Shown: positions 8,761 through 17,729 of the stretch, piece by piece | Layout of the letters: every line of letters starts with the position of its first letter | How positions within the stretch are numbered: position 1 is the stretch's first letter | Assembly (NCBI RefSeq): GCF_038967635.1 | Contig: NZ_CP152413.1 | Location: 2,728,001 to 2,792,000 of the forward strand | Reading direction: 5' to 3' | Length of the DNA stretch: 64,000 bases | Source: Bradyrhizobium sp. B124 | GTDB taxonomy: Bacteria; Pseudomonadota; Alphaproteobacteria; Rhizobiales; Xanthobacteraceae | Translations under genes and position numbers: made by a program | Notes under the pieces: model-generated | What the model was told of the DNA's origin: nothing | Databases searched by the model: none | Seen by the model: the letters and a program-made list of their open reading frames with translations, nothing else

Positions 8761-8904
8761 ATGCGTCTCGCATCCTCTTGGCTTCACACCCTCGGTCGCA
8801 TGACCCGACAACTGCAGCGGTGGCGCAGGAAGCTCGCCCACGCCGCACATCCCGATGGACAGCGCGATCTACACGAGCTCTTCCTGTTCAGGCCGCATGG
8901 CTAG
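8761..8904 (+). CDS. small basic protein, weakly DUF1127-like
   Basis: 47 residues, preceded by GGAGG seven bases before the ATG. It is rich in Arg, His and Leu, with LHTLGRMTRQLQRWRRKLA followed by DGQRDLHELFLFRPHG. This loosely resembles the small DUF1127 proteins of Rhizobiales (Trp-Arg-rich helix, then a D-L-x-x-L element), but the usual D-I-G-L ending is missing. It is the best-supported start in an otherwise gene-poor stretch; the ribosome-binding site is the main argument. Confidence 0.35.
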   Translation: MRLASSWLHTLGRMTRQLQRWRRKLAHAAHPDGQRDLHELFLFRPHG

Positions 8905-9104
8905 TTGAGCCGGTCGCGCACGGCGCGTGCTGCGGTTTCAGCTGAGCCAAGACACTTGCTGAAGACACACGCGGCCAACGTTCTCGCCGTGGCCGCCTGT
9001 CCACGTTTCCCCGGCATCCACAACCAATGCGCCGAACTCGCTGCCCTGCTCTCCCGCACCGAAGAGACAGGGCAGCACCCGCTCCGCCGTGAACTGACGC
9101 GCGT

Positions 9105-9905
9105 TTAGCTGCTGAAGCCGGCCGGAATGAAGGCCGGCAGCTTGTCCTCGATGAATTTCTTCACCTCGGGCGAGTCGAAGACCTGGATGAAGGCCTTGAG
9201 GCGCGGATCATCCTTCTTGTCCGGCCGCGCCGTGAAGCGCAGCACCAGCCCGTCATCCACCGTGCGATCGATCAGCAGCGCCGATTTCGGATCGCCGCCC
9301 GCGGGGATCAAGTAGGTGATGTTGACGAGTGCGAGCGTGACGTCGTCGAGCGAGCGATAGGTCTGCGCAGGATCGAGCTCGACGATCTTCAGATTCTTGG
9401 GGTTCTCGATGATGTCGAACCGGCTCACCGCGAAGCCCTTGCCCGGCGTCAGCTTGATCAGGCCGGCCCGCTCGAGCAGGATCAATCCACGTGCGCCGTT
9501 GAGCGGCTCGTTCGGGATCGCGACGCTGTCGCCGGATTTGATCTCGTCGAGCGACTTGATCTTCTTCGAGAACAGCCCGACCGGTGCGATCACGCCGACC
9601 TTGTCGACCTGGACCAGATTGAAACCGCGCTGCTTGTTCTGAATCGCAAGATAAGTTCCGTGCTGGAACAGGTTGGCGTCGACGTCGCCGCTGTTGACCA
9701 CCTCGTTCAAGGCGACCCAATCGGACAGCTCGATGACCTTGACGTCCTGCCCTTTGTCCTTGGCCAGTTTGGCGGCGAACGCCGCGAGTTGGCCGACCGG
9801 ACCGGCGCTGGTCGCGATCTTGAGAGGTTCGTCGGCGACGGCGCTCGCCGTCAGGGCAAGGAGAACGCCTGCCGCGTGCGCCAGGCGCAACAATGTCTTC
9901 ATCAT
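9105..9905 (-). CDS. metQ: MetQ/NlpA-family substrate-binding protein
   Basis: 266 residues from the ATG at 9905 (MMKTLLRLAH). Residues 1-24 form a signal peptide ending ASAVADEP. There is no lipobox cysteine, so signal peptidase I processing is likely and the protein would be free in the periplasm. Family blocks are IATSAGPVGQ, VIELSDWVALNEVVNSGDVDANLFQH, VGLFSKKIKSLDEIKSGDSVAIPNEPLNGARGLILLERAGLI, and a C-terminal DSPEVKKFIEDK. The family carries methionine or related sulfur compounds to a MetNI transporter. This copy has no ATPase or permease beside it and lies 30 bases after the O-acetylhomoserine sulfhydrylase gene, so it is probably co-transcribed with it and may share the MetNI at 14-15.7 kb. 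Confidence 0.88.
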   Translation of the reverse strand: MMKTLLRLAHAAGVLLALTASAVADEPLKIATSAGPVGQLAAFAAKLAKDKGQDVKVIELSDWVALNEVVNSGDVDANLFQHGTYLAIQNKQRGFNLVQVDKVGVIAPVGLFSKKIKSLDEIKSGDSVAIPNEPLNGARGLILLERAGLIKLTPGKGFAVSRFDIIENPKNLKIVELDPAQTYRSLDDVTLALVNITYLIPAGGDPKSALLIDRTVDDGLVLRFTARPDKKDDPRLKAFIQVFDSPEVKKFIEDKLPAFIPAGFSS

Positions 9906-9935
9906 CACAATCCTGTTTCGATTTACCAAATGCGA

Positions 9936-11261
9936 TCACGCCGCCTTGCGGGCGCTGCTGCCTGCCTCGGCCTGGGCTAATGCCTGAACGAGGTCGGCGA
10001 TGATGTCGTCAGGGTGCTCGATCCCGACCGAGAGCCGCACATAGCCGGGCGTGACGCCGGCCGCGATTTGCTCCGCACCGGTAAGCTGCTGGTGGGTGGT
10101 CGACGCCGGATGGATCGCGAGCGACCGCGCATCGCCGATATTGGCGACATGATAGAACAGCTTCAGCGCATCGATGAACCGGCGACCGGCCTCGACACCT
10201 CCCTTCAGCTCGAAGCCGACCAGCGCGCCATAGCCGCCCTTCAGGTAGGTGTCGGCGCGGCGGCGATTCTCCCCGTCCTGCAATCCCGGGAAGATCACAT
10301 GGGAGACGCTGGGGTGCCTGGCCAGGTACTCCGCGACCTTGACGGCATTCTCATTGTGCTGGCGCAGCCGCAGCGGCAGCGTCTCGAGCCCCTGGATGAA
10401 CTGGAAGGCATTTTGCGGCGCGATCGCTGCGCCGAGATCGCGCAACAGCTTGACGCGCGCCCGCAGGATGTAGGCGATCGGACCGAGCGGCTTGGCGGCC
10501 TCCGTCCAGATCGCACCGTGATAGGCGGCGTCCGGCTGCGCCAGCAGCGGAAAGCGCTCGGCGTGCGCCGCCCAGTCGAAATTGCCGCCATCGACGATCG
10601 CGCCACCGATCGACGTGCCGTGGCCGCCGATATACTTCGTCGTCGAATAGACCACGATCGCGGCACCATGCTCGAACGGACGTGCGATCAACGGCACCGC
10701 CGTGTTGTCGAGGATCAGCGGCACGCCGAGCGAGCGGCCGATATCGGCCACTTCCCTGATCGGGAACACGTTGAGCTTGGGATTGGGCAGGGTTTCGGCA
10801 AAATAGGCGCGGGTCTTCGCATCGGTGGCGCGGCGGAAATTCTCGGGATCGGCCGGATCGACGAACCGCACCTCGATGCCGAACTGCTTCAGGGTTTGCG
10901 ACAGCAGCGTCCAGGTGCCGCCATAGAGATCGGTCGAAGAGACGATGTTGTCGCCGGCCTGAGCGATATTGAAGATGGCAAAGGCTGACGCGGTCTGGCC
11001 TGACGCCACGGCAAGCGCGCCGACGCCGCCTTCCAGCGCAGCCAGCCGCTCCTCGAAGACGTCCGCCGTCGGATTCTTGATCCTTGTGTAGATCTGCCCG
11101 ATCGCTTCCAGCGCGAACAGCCGCGAGGCATGGTCGGTGTTCTCGAACTGGAACGAGGTGGTCTGATAGATCGGAACCGCCACCGCACCGGTCGCGGGAT
11201 CGGACCGGTAGGACCCGCCATGCAGGGCGAGCGTCTCGAGATTCTTCGTTTCGACCGGCAT
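9936..11261 (-). CDS. O-acetylhomoserine (thiol)-lyase, MetY type
   Basis: 441 residues from the ATG at 11259-11261, which has an AGGAGAG ribosome-binding site; the frame continues upstream without family similarity. It is a PLP-dependent Cys/Met-metabolism enzyme that makes homocysteine from O-acetylhomoserine and sulfide (or a thiol). The N-terminus LALHGGSYRSDPATGAVAVPIYQTTSF is typical of MetY. The Schiff-base Lys is K209 in VVYSTTKYIGGHG, preceded by the PLP-binding Asp in LILDNTAVP. Length is normal for MetY (about 430). With the organosulfur monooxygenases nearby it would capture released sulfide. MetZ (O-succinylhomoserine) is the main alternative. Confidence 0.9.
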   Translation of the reverse strand: MPVETKNLETLALHGGSYRSDPATGAVAVPIYQTTSFQFENTDHASRLFALEAIGQIYTRIKNPTADVFEERLAALEGGVGALAVASGQTASAFAIFNIAQAGDNIVSSTDLYGGTWTLLSQTLKQFGIEVRFVDPADPENFRRATDAKTRAYFAETLPNPKLNVFPIREVADIGRSLGVPLILDNTAVPLIARPFEHGAAIVVYSTTKYIGGHGTSIGGAIVDGGNFDWAAHAERFPLLAQPDAAYHGAIWTEAAKPLGPIAYILRARVKLLRDLGAAIAPQNAFQFIQGLETLPLRLRQHNENAVKVAEYLARHPSVSHVIFPGLQDGENRRRADTYLKGGYGALVGFELKGGVEAGRRFIDALKLFYHVANIGDARSLAIHPASTTHQQLTGAEQIAAGVTPGYVRLSVGIEHPDDIIADLVQALAQAEAGSSARKAA

Positions 11262-11663
11262 TTCGCACTCTCCTGGGATCGGTGAACCACGCGTTGCAAA
11301 GGCGCGAAATGATGCGCAGCGACTTTGCTGCTGTCGAGATGTCCAGGAAAATAGCGATGGACGTGCTGACGTCTCGCGGAGCGACATCCTGAATTTTTCA
11401 GACGAGACATCCTGCACGACGCATTTGTTTCGTGTGCCGGCGGCCGGTGCGGGCGCGTGAGATCGCGGCTCGCACGGTGAGTGATGGCGCGCAGTTGGAG
11501 CTGCATCAACGCGTCCACCCCGCCTGCGCGTATCAATGAGCGTAACTTGCTATCGGAGAATTCCGCCGCAGCAGGATTCTTGCGCAGACCGTTCGAATAG
11601 AAAACAAAGTCGCGCAGGCAAACTGTTACGTTGTCCCGACACGATCACTGTCGGAACAGGTCG
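11262..11663. other. divergent promoter region between metY-like and LLM monooxygenase genes
   Basis: 402 bases with no gene. On the minus strand, upstream of the sulfhydrylase, the 9-mer CAGGATGTC occurs twice about 20 bases apart (plus-strand 11384-11412), with the small palindrome TGAAAAATTCA between. This could be a regulator site. I looked for a SAM-II type riboswitch (GGTGATTTG core) before the sulfhydrylase start and did not find one. Confidence 0.4.
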
Positions 11664-13067
11664 ATGGCAAAATCGAGAGAGCTTCGCTTCAACGCGTTCA
11701 ACATGATGGCGCCAAGCCACAACTGGGCCGGCCTGTGGTCGCATCCGCGCGACACCTCGCTCGACTACAACTCGCTCGATTACTGGGTCAATTATGCGAA
11801 GACCGCCGAGCGAGGACTGCTCGACGGCATCTTCCTGGCTGACGTGTTCGGCATCTATGACGTCTACGGCAACAATCCGGACACAGCACTCCGTCACGCC
11901 GTTCAACTGCCGAATGCAGAGCCGACCTTGCTGGTGTCCGCCATGGCGCTGGTCACCAGGCATCTCGGTTTCGGCATCACGTCCAACCTCACCTATGAAC
12001 ACCCCTACCAGCTCGCGCGCCGCTTCTCGACGCTCGATCATCTCACCAACGGGCGGGTCGGCTGGAACATCGTGACCGGCTATCTCGATAGCGGCGCCCG
12101 CGGCATGGGCCTCGAGGCGAACCGCGCCCATGACGAACGCTACGAGGCGGCCGAAGAATTCCTCGCTGCGAGCTACAAATTATGGGAGGGCAGTTGGGAG
12201 GATGACGCGGTGCGCCGGGACCGCGCGGCTCGCATCTTCACCGATCCCTCCAAAATCCATCCAGTCCGTCATCAAGGGCCTCACTACAAGGTCGACGGCA
12301 TTCACCTTGCGGAGCCCTCCCCGCAACGCACGCCGCTGCTGTACCAGGCGGGCACCTCGAAACGCGGCCGGGCCTTCGCGGCACGGCATGCCGAGGCAAT
12401 CTTCCTCAACGGGCAGACCAGGCCTATTCTCGCCAGCGCGGTCCGCGACATCAGGAGCGCCGCTAAGGAGTTCGGGCGCGATCCCTATGATATCCGTCTC
12501 TTCGCCGGCGCGACCGTGATCGTCGCGCCGACCCGGGCAGAAGCCGAAGATCTGCTCGCCGACTATGCCGCACATGTCGACCAGACCGGGCAGCTCGCAC
12601 TGCTCTCGGGCTGGACCGGCATCGATTTCTCGACCTATCGCCCCGATCAGGCGGTGCAATATGTTGAGAGCAACGCGATCCAGTCGATGGTGGAGAACTT
12701 CACCCTGCGGAGCGATCGCCCGGTCAAGGTCGGTGATCTTGCGACGCTGAGCCGCGTCGGCGCCCGATCCCCCTTCGTGCTCGGATCGCCCCAGGATGTG
12801 GCGGACGAGCTGATCGCCTGGGCGGAAGACACCGACGTCGATGGCTTCAACCTGTTCCGCCTCGTCGCGCCCGAATCGCTCGACGCCTTTGTCGACCTCG
12901 TGGTGCCGGAACTGCAGTCACGTGGCGTGTACAAGACGGCCTATCGCGAAGGCACGCTGCGGGAAAAGCTGTTCCCGGAGCGCGGACCGCGCCTTCATGC
13001 CACGCATCCCGGCGCAGGCTACCGGCACTTGCCCTCGAACGCAGTCCGCTCCGACGCCGCCGAATAA
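11664..13067 (+). CDS. LLM-class flavin monooxygenase, NtaA/SnaA/DszA family
   Basis: 467 residues from the ATG at 11664 (MAKSRELRFNAFNMMAPSHNW). Two-component FMNH2-dependent monooxygenase with a TIM barrel fold; it needs reduced flavin from a separate reductase (candidate at 22006). Family markers are HPRDTSLDYNSLDYWVNYAKTAERGLLDGIFLADV, NLTYEHPYQLARRFSTLDHLTNGRVGWNIVTGYLDS and LLYQAGTSKRGRAFAARHAEAIFL. It shares this signature with the proteins at 18042 and 30084 but is longer and clearly divergent. Members attack N- or S-containing substrates (nitrilotriacetate, dibenzothiophene sulfone, S-substituted cysteines). The sulfur-metabolism neighbours favour an organosulfur substrate. Confidence 0.9.
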   Translation: MAKSRELRFNAFNMMAPSHNWAGLWSHPRDTSLDYNSLDYWVNYAKTAERGLLDGIFLADVFGIYDVYGNNPDTALRHAVQLPNAEPTLLVSAMALVTRHLGFGITSNLTYEHPYQLARRFSTLDHLTNGRVGWNIVTGYLDSGARGMGLEANRAHDERYEAAEEFLAASYKLWEGSWEDDAVRRDRAARIFTDPSKIHPVRHQGPHYKVDGIHLAEPSPQRTPLLYQAGTSKRGRAFAARHAEAIFLNGQTRPILASAVRDIRSAAKEFGRDPYDIRLFAGATVIVAPTRAEAEDLLADYAAHVDQTGQLALLSGWTGIDFSTYRPDQAVQYVESNAIQSMVENFTLRSDRPVKVGDLATLSRVGARSPFVLGSPQDVADELIAWAEDTDVDGFNLFRLVAPESLDAFVDLVVPELQSRGVYKTAYREGTLREKLFPERGPRLHATHPGAGYRHLPSNAVRSDAAE

Positions 13068-13083
13068 GGTCACGGCCTGACTT

Positions 13084-13107
13084 CGGCCGGCGCGTTGTCG
13101 CCGGCCG
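13084..13107. terminator. hairpin between convergent genes, possible bidirectional terminator
   Basis: A perfect 9-bp stem CGGCCGGCG (13084-13092) and CGCCGGCCG (13099-13107) closes a 6-base loop. It lies between the stop of the LLM monooxygenase (13067) and that of the MetQ-like gene (13111). There is no T-run on either side, so termination may be weak or factor-dependent. Confidence 0.5.
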
Positions 13108-13110
13108 CGG

Positions 13111-13893
13111 CTACCAGCTCGGCAGCACGGCGCCCTTGAATTTGGTCAGGACAAATTCCTTGACCTCCGCCGTGTGATAGCTGTCCACGAGGATCTTGAC
13201 CCACGGCTTGTCCTTGTCCGCGGCGCGAACCGCGATCAGGTTGACGTAAGGCCCCTTCGGGTCCTCGCGCAGGATCGGGTCCTTGACCGGATCGAGGCCG
13301 GCCTGGGTCGCATAGTTCGTGTTGATCACTGCGGCATCGACATCGTCGAGCGCACGAGGCGCCTGGGCCGCATCGACTTCGACGAATTTGAGCTTCTTCG
13401 GATTGTCGGCGACATCCAGGACTGTCGGCTTGAACCCGACGCCGTCCTTCAACTTGATCGCACCCTTGTCGCGCAACAGCAGCAGAGCGCGGCCGCCATT
13501 GGTGGGATCATTCGGGATCGAGATCTTGCCGCCGTCCGGAATCTCCGCCCAGTTCTTGTGCTTCTTGGAATAGACGCCGATCGGGAAGTTGACCGTCAGC
13601 CCCACCGCCTCGATCTTGTAACCGCGATCGGCCTTCTGGTTGTCGAGATAGGGCTGGTTCTGGAACGAATTGGCCTGGATATCGCCGGCGTCGAGCGCGG
13701 CGTTCGGCACCACATAGTCGGAGAACTCGACCAGCTGGATGTCGAGCCCGTTCTTTGCCGCGATCGGCTTCACGGCCTCGAGGATTTGCGCATGCGGCCC
13801 CGGCGTCACGCCGATCTTGATGGTCTCCGCCGCGACAGACGCCGACCAGAGCGCAAGCACGCTGGCAAACGCTACAATGGAACGAAACGACAT
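13111..13893 (-). CDS. metQ: MetQ/NlpA-family substrate-binding protein of a MetNIQ transporter
   Basis: 260 residues from the ATG at 13893 (MSFRSIVAFASVLALWS), with GGAGA five bases upstream. A signal peptide ends about residue 22 (SVAAETIKIG), and there is no lipobox Cys. Family blocks include GVTPGPHAQILEAV, VEFSDYVVPNAALDAGDIQANSFQNQPYL, IGVYSKKHKNWAEIPDGGKISIPNDPTNGGRALLLL and HTAEVKEFVLTKF. It follows metI by 60 bases in the order metN-metI-metQ. Because an AprA/AprB-like pair precedes metN, the ligand may be another organosulfur compound rather than methionine. Confidence 0.9.
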   Translation of the reverse strand: MSFRSIVAFASVLALWSASVAAETIKIGVTPGPHAQILEAVKPIAAKNGLDIQLVEFSDYVVPNAALDAGDIQANSFQNQPYLDNQKADRGYKIEAVGLTVNFPIGVYSKKHKNWAEIPDGGKISIPNDPTNGGRALLLLRDKGAIKLKDGVGFKPTVLDVADNPKKLKFVEVDAAQAPRALDDVDAAVINTNYATQAGLDPVKDPILREDPKGPYVNLIAVRAADKDKPWVKILVDSYHTAEVKEFVLTKFKGAVLPSW

Positions 13894-13953
13894 TTGGGTC
13901 TCCACTGGAATTGTCAGTATTGCAAAAGGGCGCCGAAGAGATCGTGGCCGGTC

Positions 13954-14619
13954 TCAGCGATGGCGCAGGCGGCGGTTGACGCGGCGGGCGAGATAGTCGC
14001 CGGCCGTCTGCACCGTCTGCACCAGCGCGATCAGGACGACAACGACCGCGAGCATCATTTCGGGCATGAAACGCTGGTAGCCGTACCGGATGCCGAGGTC
14101 GCCCAGCCCACCGCCGCCGACCGCTCCGACCATCGCCGAATAGCCGAGCAGGCTGACGACCGAGAGTGTCAACGCAAGCACCAGGCCGGGCAGCGCCTCC
14201 GGAATAAGGACCTTGAGCACGATTTGCAAAGGGCTGGCGCCAAACGATGACGCGGTTTCGATCAAGCCGGCATCGACCTCACGGATCGCCGCCTCGACCA
14301 ATCGCGCGATGAACGGCATCGCGGCAATGGTCAACGGCACGATCGCCGCGCCCGAGCCGATGGAGGTGCCCGCGATCAGACGCGTGAACGGGATGATGGC
14401 AACCACGAGGATGATGAACGGCGTCGAGCGTGTCGCATTGACGATGATGCCCAGCACGCTGTTGACCGCGGGCGCCGCGAACAACTCCCCTTTGCGGCTG
14501 GTGGCCAGGAAGACGCCGATCGGAAGCCCGAACGCGGTGGCGATCAGCGCAGCAATCGACACCATGAACAGGCTCTCGCCGGTGGCCTGAACGATCAAGT
14601 TGAGGAGTTCACGCGACAT
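13954..14619 (-). CDS. metI: methionine-type ABC transporter permease MetI
   Basis: 221 residues from the ATG at 14617-14619; the upstream open stretch is the metN antisense frame and is not used. It has five or so hydrophobic segments: SLFMVSIAALIATAFGLPIGVFLA, ILGIIVNATRSTPFIILVVAIIPF, GAAIVPLTIAAMPFIARLVEAAI, LVLALTLSVVSLLGYSAMVGAVGGGGLGDLGIRYGYQRF and a last helix. The EAA loop for ATPase contact is around ETASSFGASPLQIVLKVLIPEALP. It overlaps the end of metN by 11 bases, a sign of translational coupling. Confidence 0.93.
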   Translation of the reverse strand: MSRELLNLIVQATGESLFMVSIAALIATAFGLPIGVFLATSRKGELFAAPAVNSVLGIIVNATRSTPFIILVVAIIPFTRLIAGTSIGSGAAIVPLTIAAMPFIARLVEAAIREVDAGLIETASSFGASPLQIVLKVLIPEALPGLVLALTLSVVSLLGYSAMVGAVGGGGLGDLGIRYGYQRFMPEMMLAVVVVLIALVQTVQTAGDYLARRVNRRLRHR

Positions 14620-15733
14620 AGCCGAGACGTTCCACCGGGAGATTGTTCTGGGAGAGATATGACGCTGCCTTGCTGGCCGCGGCCTCGCCGCCGTGAATAC
14701 CCAGCGACAGCGAGCCGACATGTTGCCCGCCGATCTCATCGATCCGGGCCGCCAGCAGCGCGACGTCGATCGAGAGCTCGCGCGCAAGGCGGGCGACGAT
14801 GGTGTCGCCGGCATCGGCGCCGCGAACCTGGACGCGAATGACGGCGTGACCACCGGCAACCGGCTGTGGCTGCAAGCGGCTTGCAAGCGACACCGGAACG
14901 CTGTCGCCGATCACCTCGGAGAGGAATGCCTGCGTGACCGGATGCGCGGGATGCGTGAAGATGTCGGCGACGTGACCACGCTCGACGATATGACCGCCGT
15001 CGATCACCACGACTTCCTTGGCGAGCTGACGCACCACCGACATTTCGTGGGTGATCAGGACGATGGTGACGCCAAGCTCGCGATTGATGTTGGCCAGGAG
15101 ATCGAGGATCGAACGGGTCGTTTGCGGATCGAGCGCCGACGTCGCCTCGTCCGACAGCAGGACGTTCGGCCGCGTCGCCAGCGCGCGGGCGATGCCGATG
15201 CGCTGCTTCTGGCCGCCCGACAGCTCGGACGGGTAGCGATCATATTTGTCTGCGATGCCGACGAGCTCGAGCAGCTCCGCGACGCGGGCCGCAATGTCGC
15301 GCCGCGACCAGCCCGCAATCTCGAGCGGCAGTGCGACATTGTCGGCGGCCGTGCGCGACGAGAGCAGATTGAAATGCTGAAAGATCATGCCGATCGAGCG
15401 CTGCGCCAGGCGCAGATCACGCCCCGAAAGTCCGGAAATATCGCGGCCGTCGACGACGACACGACCGGTCGATGGTTTCTCCAGCCCGTTGATCAGCCGC
15501 ACCAAGCTGGACTTGCCGGCACCGGAACGCCCGATCACACCGGTGATCGAGCCACGCGGAATTGCGAAGTCGATGTCTTTGAGCGCCTGCACGCTCGGCT
15601 TGTCGCGATAAGCCGGGTAGGCTTTCGAGACCCGCTCGAACCGGACCATGGCATCGGCCGTGGTCGGCGGATGCGCCAATGGCGACAGCGTCTCGACAGG
15701 TTCCGCTGCCGTCAGGGATTGATGCACGTTCAT
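14609..15733 (-). CDS. metN: methionine-type ABC transporter ATPase MetN with NIL domain
   Basis: 374 residues. The nucleotide-binding domain (about 27-265) has Walker A GVIGRSGAGKSS, Q-loop FQHFNLLSSRTAADN, signature LSGGQKQRIGIARAL, Walker B VLLSDEATSALD and the switch His in VLITHEMSVV. A C-terminal NIL domain (about 295-374) is the sensor domain that lets methionine inhibit MetN from the cytoplasm. It ends with LPVERLGYVA. It is 50 bases downstream of the ferredoxin-like gene and in the same direction, so it probably belongs to the operon starting at 17729. Confidence 0.95.
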   Translation of the reverse strand: MNVHQSLTAAEPVETLSPLAHPPTTADAMVRFERVSKAYPAYRDKPSVQALKDIDFAIPRGSITGVIGRSGAGKSSLVRLINGLEKPSTGRVVVDGRDISGLSGRDLRLAQRSIGMIFQHFNLLSSRTAADNVALPLEIAGWSRRDIAARVAELLELVGIADKYDRYPSELSGGQKQRIGIARALATRPNVLLSDEATSALDPQTTRSILDLLANINRELGVTIVLITHEMSVVRQLAKEVVVIDGGHIVERGHVADIFTHPAHPVTQAFLSEVIGDSVPVSLASRLQPQPVAGGHAVIRVQVRGADAGDTIVARLARELSIDVALLAARIDEIGGQHVGSLSLGIHGGEAAASKAASYLSQNNLPVERLGYVA

Positions 15734-15783
15734 TCAGTCAGTCCATAAGGTCGTCTTGGTGGCCACGCGCGCGGCCGCGCGCC

Positions 15784-16104
15784 TCAATGACCAAAGAGCA
15801 AATAGCTGCGGTCGACGCCGCGGCGCTCGCTGGTCTCATCGGTCCAGCCCACGGCCCGGCGATAGCTGCCCATGCTGTCCGTTTGCTTGAGCGCAACGAG
15901 GTCGATCGGCTGCGCCTGATCCGCAAAGGGCGAAACATACAGCGCATCCTCGGGACAATAGAGCTCGCAGAGGAAGCAGGTCTGGCAGTCGCCTTGCCGG
16001 GCGATTACCGGAATTCCGTCCGTCTTGTCAAACACGTTGGTGGGGCAGACGTTGACACAGATATCGCAGGACGTACAGCGCTCGCCGTCGATAACCTCGA
16101 TCAC
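15784..16104 (-). CDS. ferredoxin with two [4Fe-4S] motifs, AprB-like
   Basis: 106 residues from a GTG at 16102-16104 that overlaps the stop of the upstream flavoprotein gene (GTGA), implying translational coupling. Two complete CxxCxxCxxxCP motifs are visible: Cys10, 13, 16, 20 and Cys40, 43, 46, 50. The C-terminal tail (YCPEDALYVSPFADQ onward, about 50 residues) resembles the beta subunit of adenylylsulfate reductase, shortened. It would pass electrons to or from the FAD protein. It is followed by metNIQ. Confidence 0.88.
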   Translation of the reverse strand: MIEVIDGERCTSCDICVNVCPTNVFDKTDGIPVIARQGDCQTCFLCELYCPEDALYVSPFADQAQPIDLVALKQTDSMGSYRRAVGWTDETSERRGVDRSYLLFGH

Positions 16105-17729
16105 TCCGCAGCCTCCGCATAGCTGGCCTCGGCATGAGGCCGGGCCGAGGTCCAGATCTCGTCGAGGCCGCCGGTCGTCACATAATGCCGCTGCCGGTTG
16201 TCCTGATCGGGGAAGTCGTCGCGGCGATGCATGCCGCGGCTTTCCTGTCGGGCGAGCGCGCTGCGGTACATCCACCGCGCGGTCGCGAGCATCGCTGCGG
16301 CCTCGCGCGCCCGCACGATCTCGGATGTGTCGGCGGCGTCCGCTTCCGACACATCGCGCCACGCCGCATCGAGACGCCCGAGCGCGCTCTGCAAGCGCGA
16401 TGCCTCCCGGAAGTAGTTCAACTCGTAGGGGAAGACCTCGGCCTGAACCGCCCTCGCCAGCGCGGCCGGCGCGAATGCACGGCGCTGCCGGCTTCGAAAC
16501 GCCACGGCGCCCGCGGACGACAATGTGCGCCTGGCAGCTGGTCCGATCTGAGTGGCATAGTCAGCGGCGCCCTGCCCGGCCCAGGCTCCCGACGACATCG
16601 CCCAGGCGGCATTGTGGCTGCCGCCACCGGTGAAGCCACCGCAGATCAACTCGCGCGTCGCCGCGTCGCCGGCGGCATAGAGCCCCGCCACGCTGGTGGC
16701 GCAACTGTCGTCAACGATACGAAGGCCGCCGGTCCCCCTGACGGTGCCCTCCAGCCGCAACGTCACGGGAAAGCGGTCCTTGAATGGATCGATCCCGGTG
16801 CGATCGAACGGCAGGAAGAAATTCGGCTGCGACACCCGCATATGATGCCGCACATCGTCATCCGCCTTGTCCAGCCGGGCATAGACCGGGCCCTCGAGCA
16901 GGGCACGCGCAATCGCCGATCGCCCGCCCTTCGACGCCGCGCCGGGCACCACGCTGCCGTCGTCATAGGTGAAGCTGGCCCAGCCGTAGAACAATGTCTT
17001 GGTCACCGAGCCGAACGCCGGTGAAATCGCGTAAGGGTTGGAGAACTCCATGCTGGTGAATTCGGCACCAACCTCCGCGGCCATCAGATAGCCGTCGCCG
17101 GTCAGCACGTTCGATCCGAGCGTCTTGCTGAGGAATGCACAGCCGCCGGTGGCGATCACGACCGCCTTGGCCTGCACCGTCCAGCGATCCTGCTTCTGCC
17201 GGCGCACGCCGCTGGCGCCGGCGACAGCCCCGTCATCGTCGACGAGCAGTTCAAGTGCCGGGCTGTGGTCGAGAATGGTGACGCCGGCCTGCTTGGTATG
17301 CTTGCGCATCAGGCGCATGTATTCGGGGCCCTGCAGCGAGTTGCGCTGCGACTTGCCGCGGCCGTCCACCGGATAGGGATATCCCCAATCGGCCAGCCGA
17401 TTGCTATGCTGATAGGTGCTGTCGAGCACGCGCGCCATCCAGCGGCGATCCTGGAGATAGCCGCCCATCTTCTCGCGATTGGCCATCGCGGCCTCGCGCA
17501 GGGCCGGATCCGGATCAATGTACCAGACGCCCGTTCCCGCCGCGGCGGTGGCGCCCGAGGTGCCGCAAAATCCCTTGTCGACGAGCACCACCCGCGCGCC
17601 GCGCTCGGCGGCGCTGACCGCAGCCCAGGCCCCCGCGGGGCCGCCACCGATCACCAGAACGTCGGCCTCGAACGCGACCGAGCCCTCAGGCGCGGACACG
17701 CGTTCGGCGCGATGAGTTGGGTTCGGCAT
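16101..17729 (-). CDS. FAD-dependent oxidoreductase, AprA/fumarate-reductase flavoprotein family
   Basis: 542 residues from the ATG at 17727-17729 (MPNPTHRAE). FAD-binding GxGxxG is in DVLVIGGGPAGAWAAVSAAERGARVVLVDKG, with a second FAD contact in GLYAAGDAATRELICGGFTGGGSHNAAWAMSSG. The family (fumarate reductase/succinate dehydrogenase flavoproteins and AprA) oxidises or reduces substrates with covalent or tight FAD. Partnering with a two-cluster ferredoxin points to the AprA branch, though it is shorter than dissimilatory AprA (over 600). It heads an operon flavoprotein-ferredoxin-metN-metI-metQ. Its reaction is unknown; a sulfite- or organosulfur-linked redox step is the contextual guess. 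Confidence 0.85.
   Translation of the reverse strand: MPNPTHRAERVSAPEGSVAFEADVLVIGGGPAGAWAAVSAAERGARVVLVDKGFCGTSGATAAAGTGVWYIDPDPALREAAMANREKMGGYLQDRRWMARVLDSTYQHSNRLADWGYPYPVDGRGKSQRNSLQGPEYMRLMRKHTKQAGVTILDHSPALELLVDDDGAVAGASGVRRQKQDRWTVQAKAVVIATGGCAFLSKTLGSNVLTGDGYLMAAEVGAEFTSMEFSNPYAISPAFGSVTKTLFYGWASFTYDDGSVVPGAASKGGRSAIARALLEGPVYARLDKADDDVRHHMRVSQPNFFLPFDRTGIDPFKDRFPVTLRLEGTVRGTGGLRIVDDSCATSVAGLYAAGDAATRELICGGFTGGGSHNAAWAMSSGAWAGQGAADYATQIGPAARRTLSSAGAVAFRSRQRRAFAPAALARAVQAEVFPYELNYFREASRLQSALGRLDAAWRDVSEADAADTSEIVRAREAAAMLATARWMYRSALARQESRGMHRRDDFPDQDNRQRHYVTTGGLDEIWTSARPHAEASYAEAAE

Noticed and set aside
11262..11663. SAM-responsive riboswitch before the O-acetylhomoserine sulfhydrylase
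   Set aside because: Such elements are common before met genes in alphaproteobacteria, but no SAM-II core or pseudoknot pattern could be found on the minus strand here.
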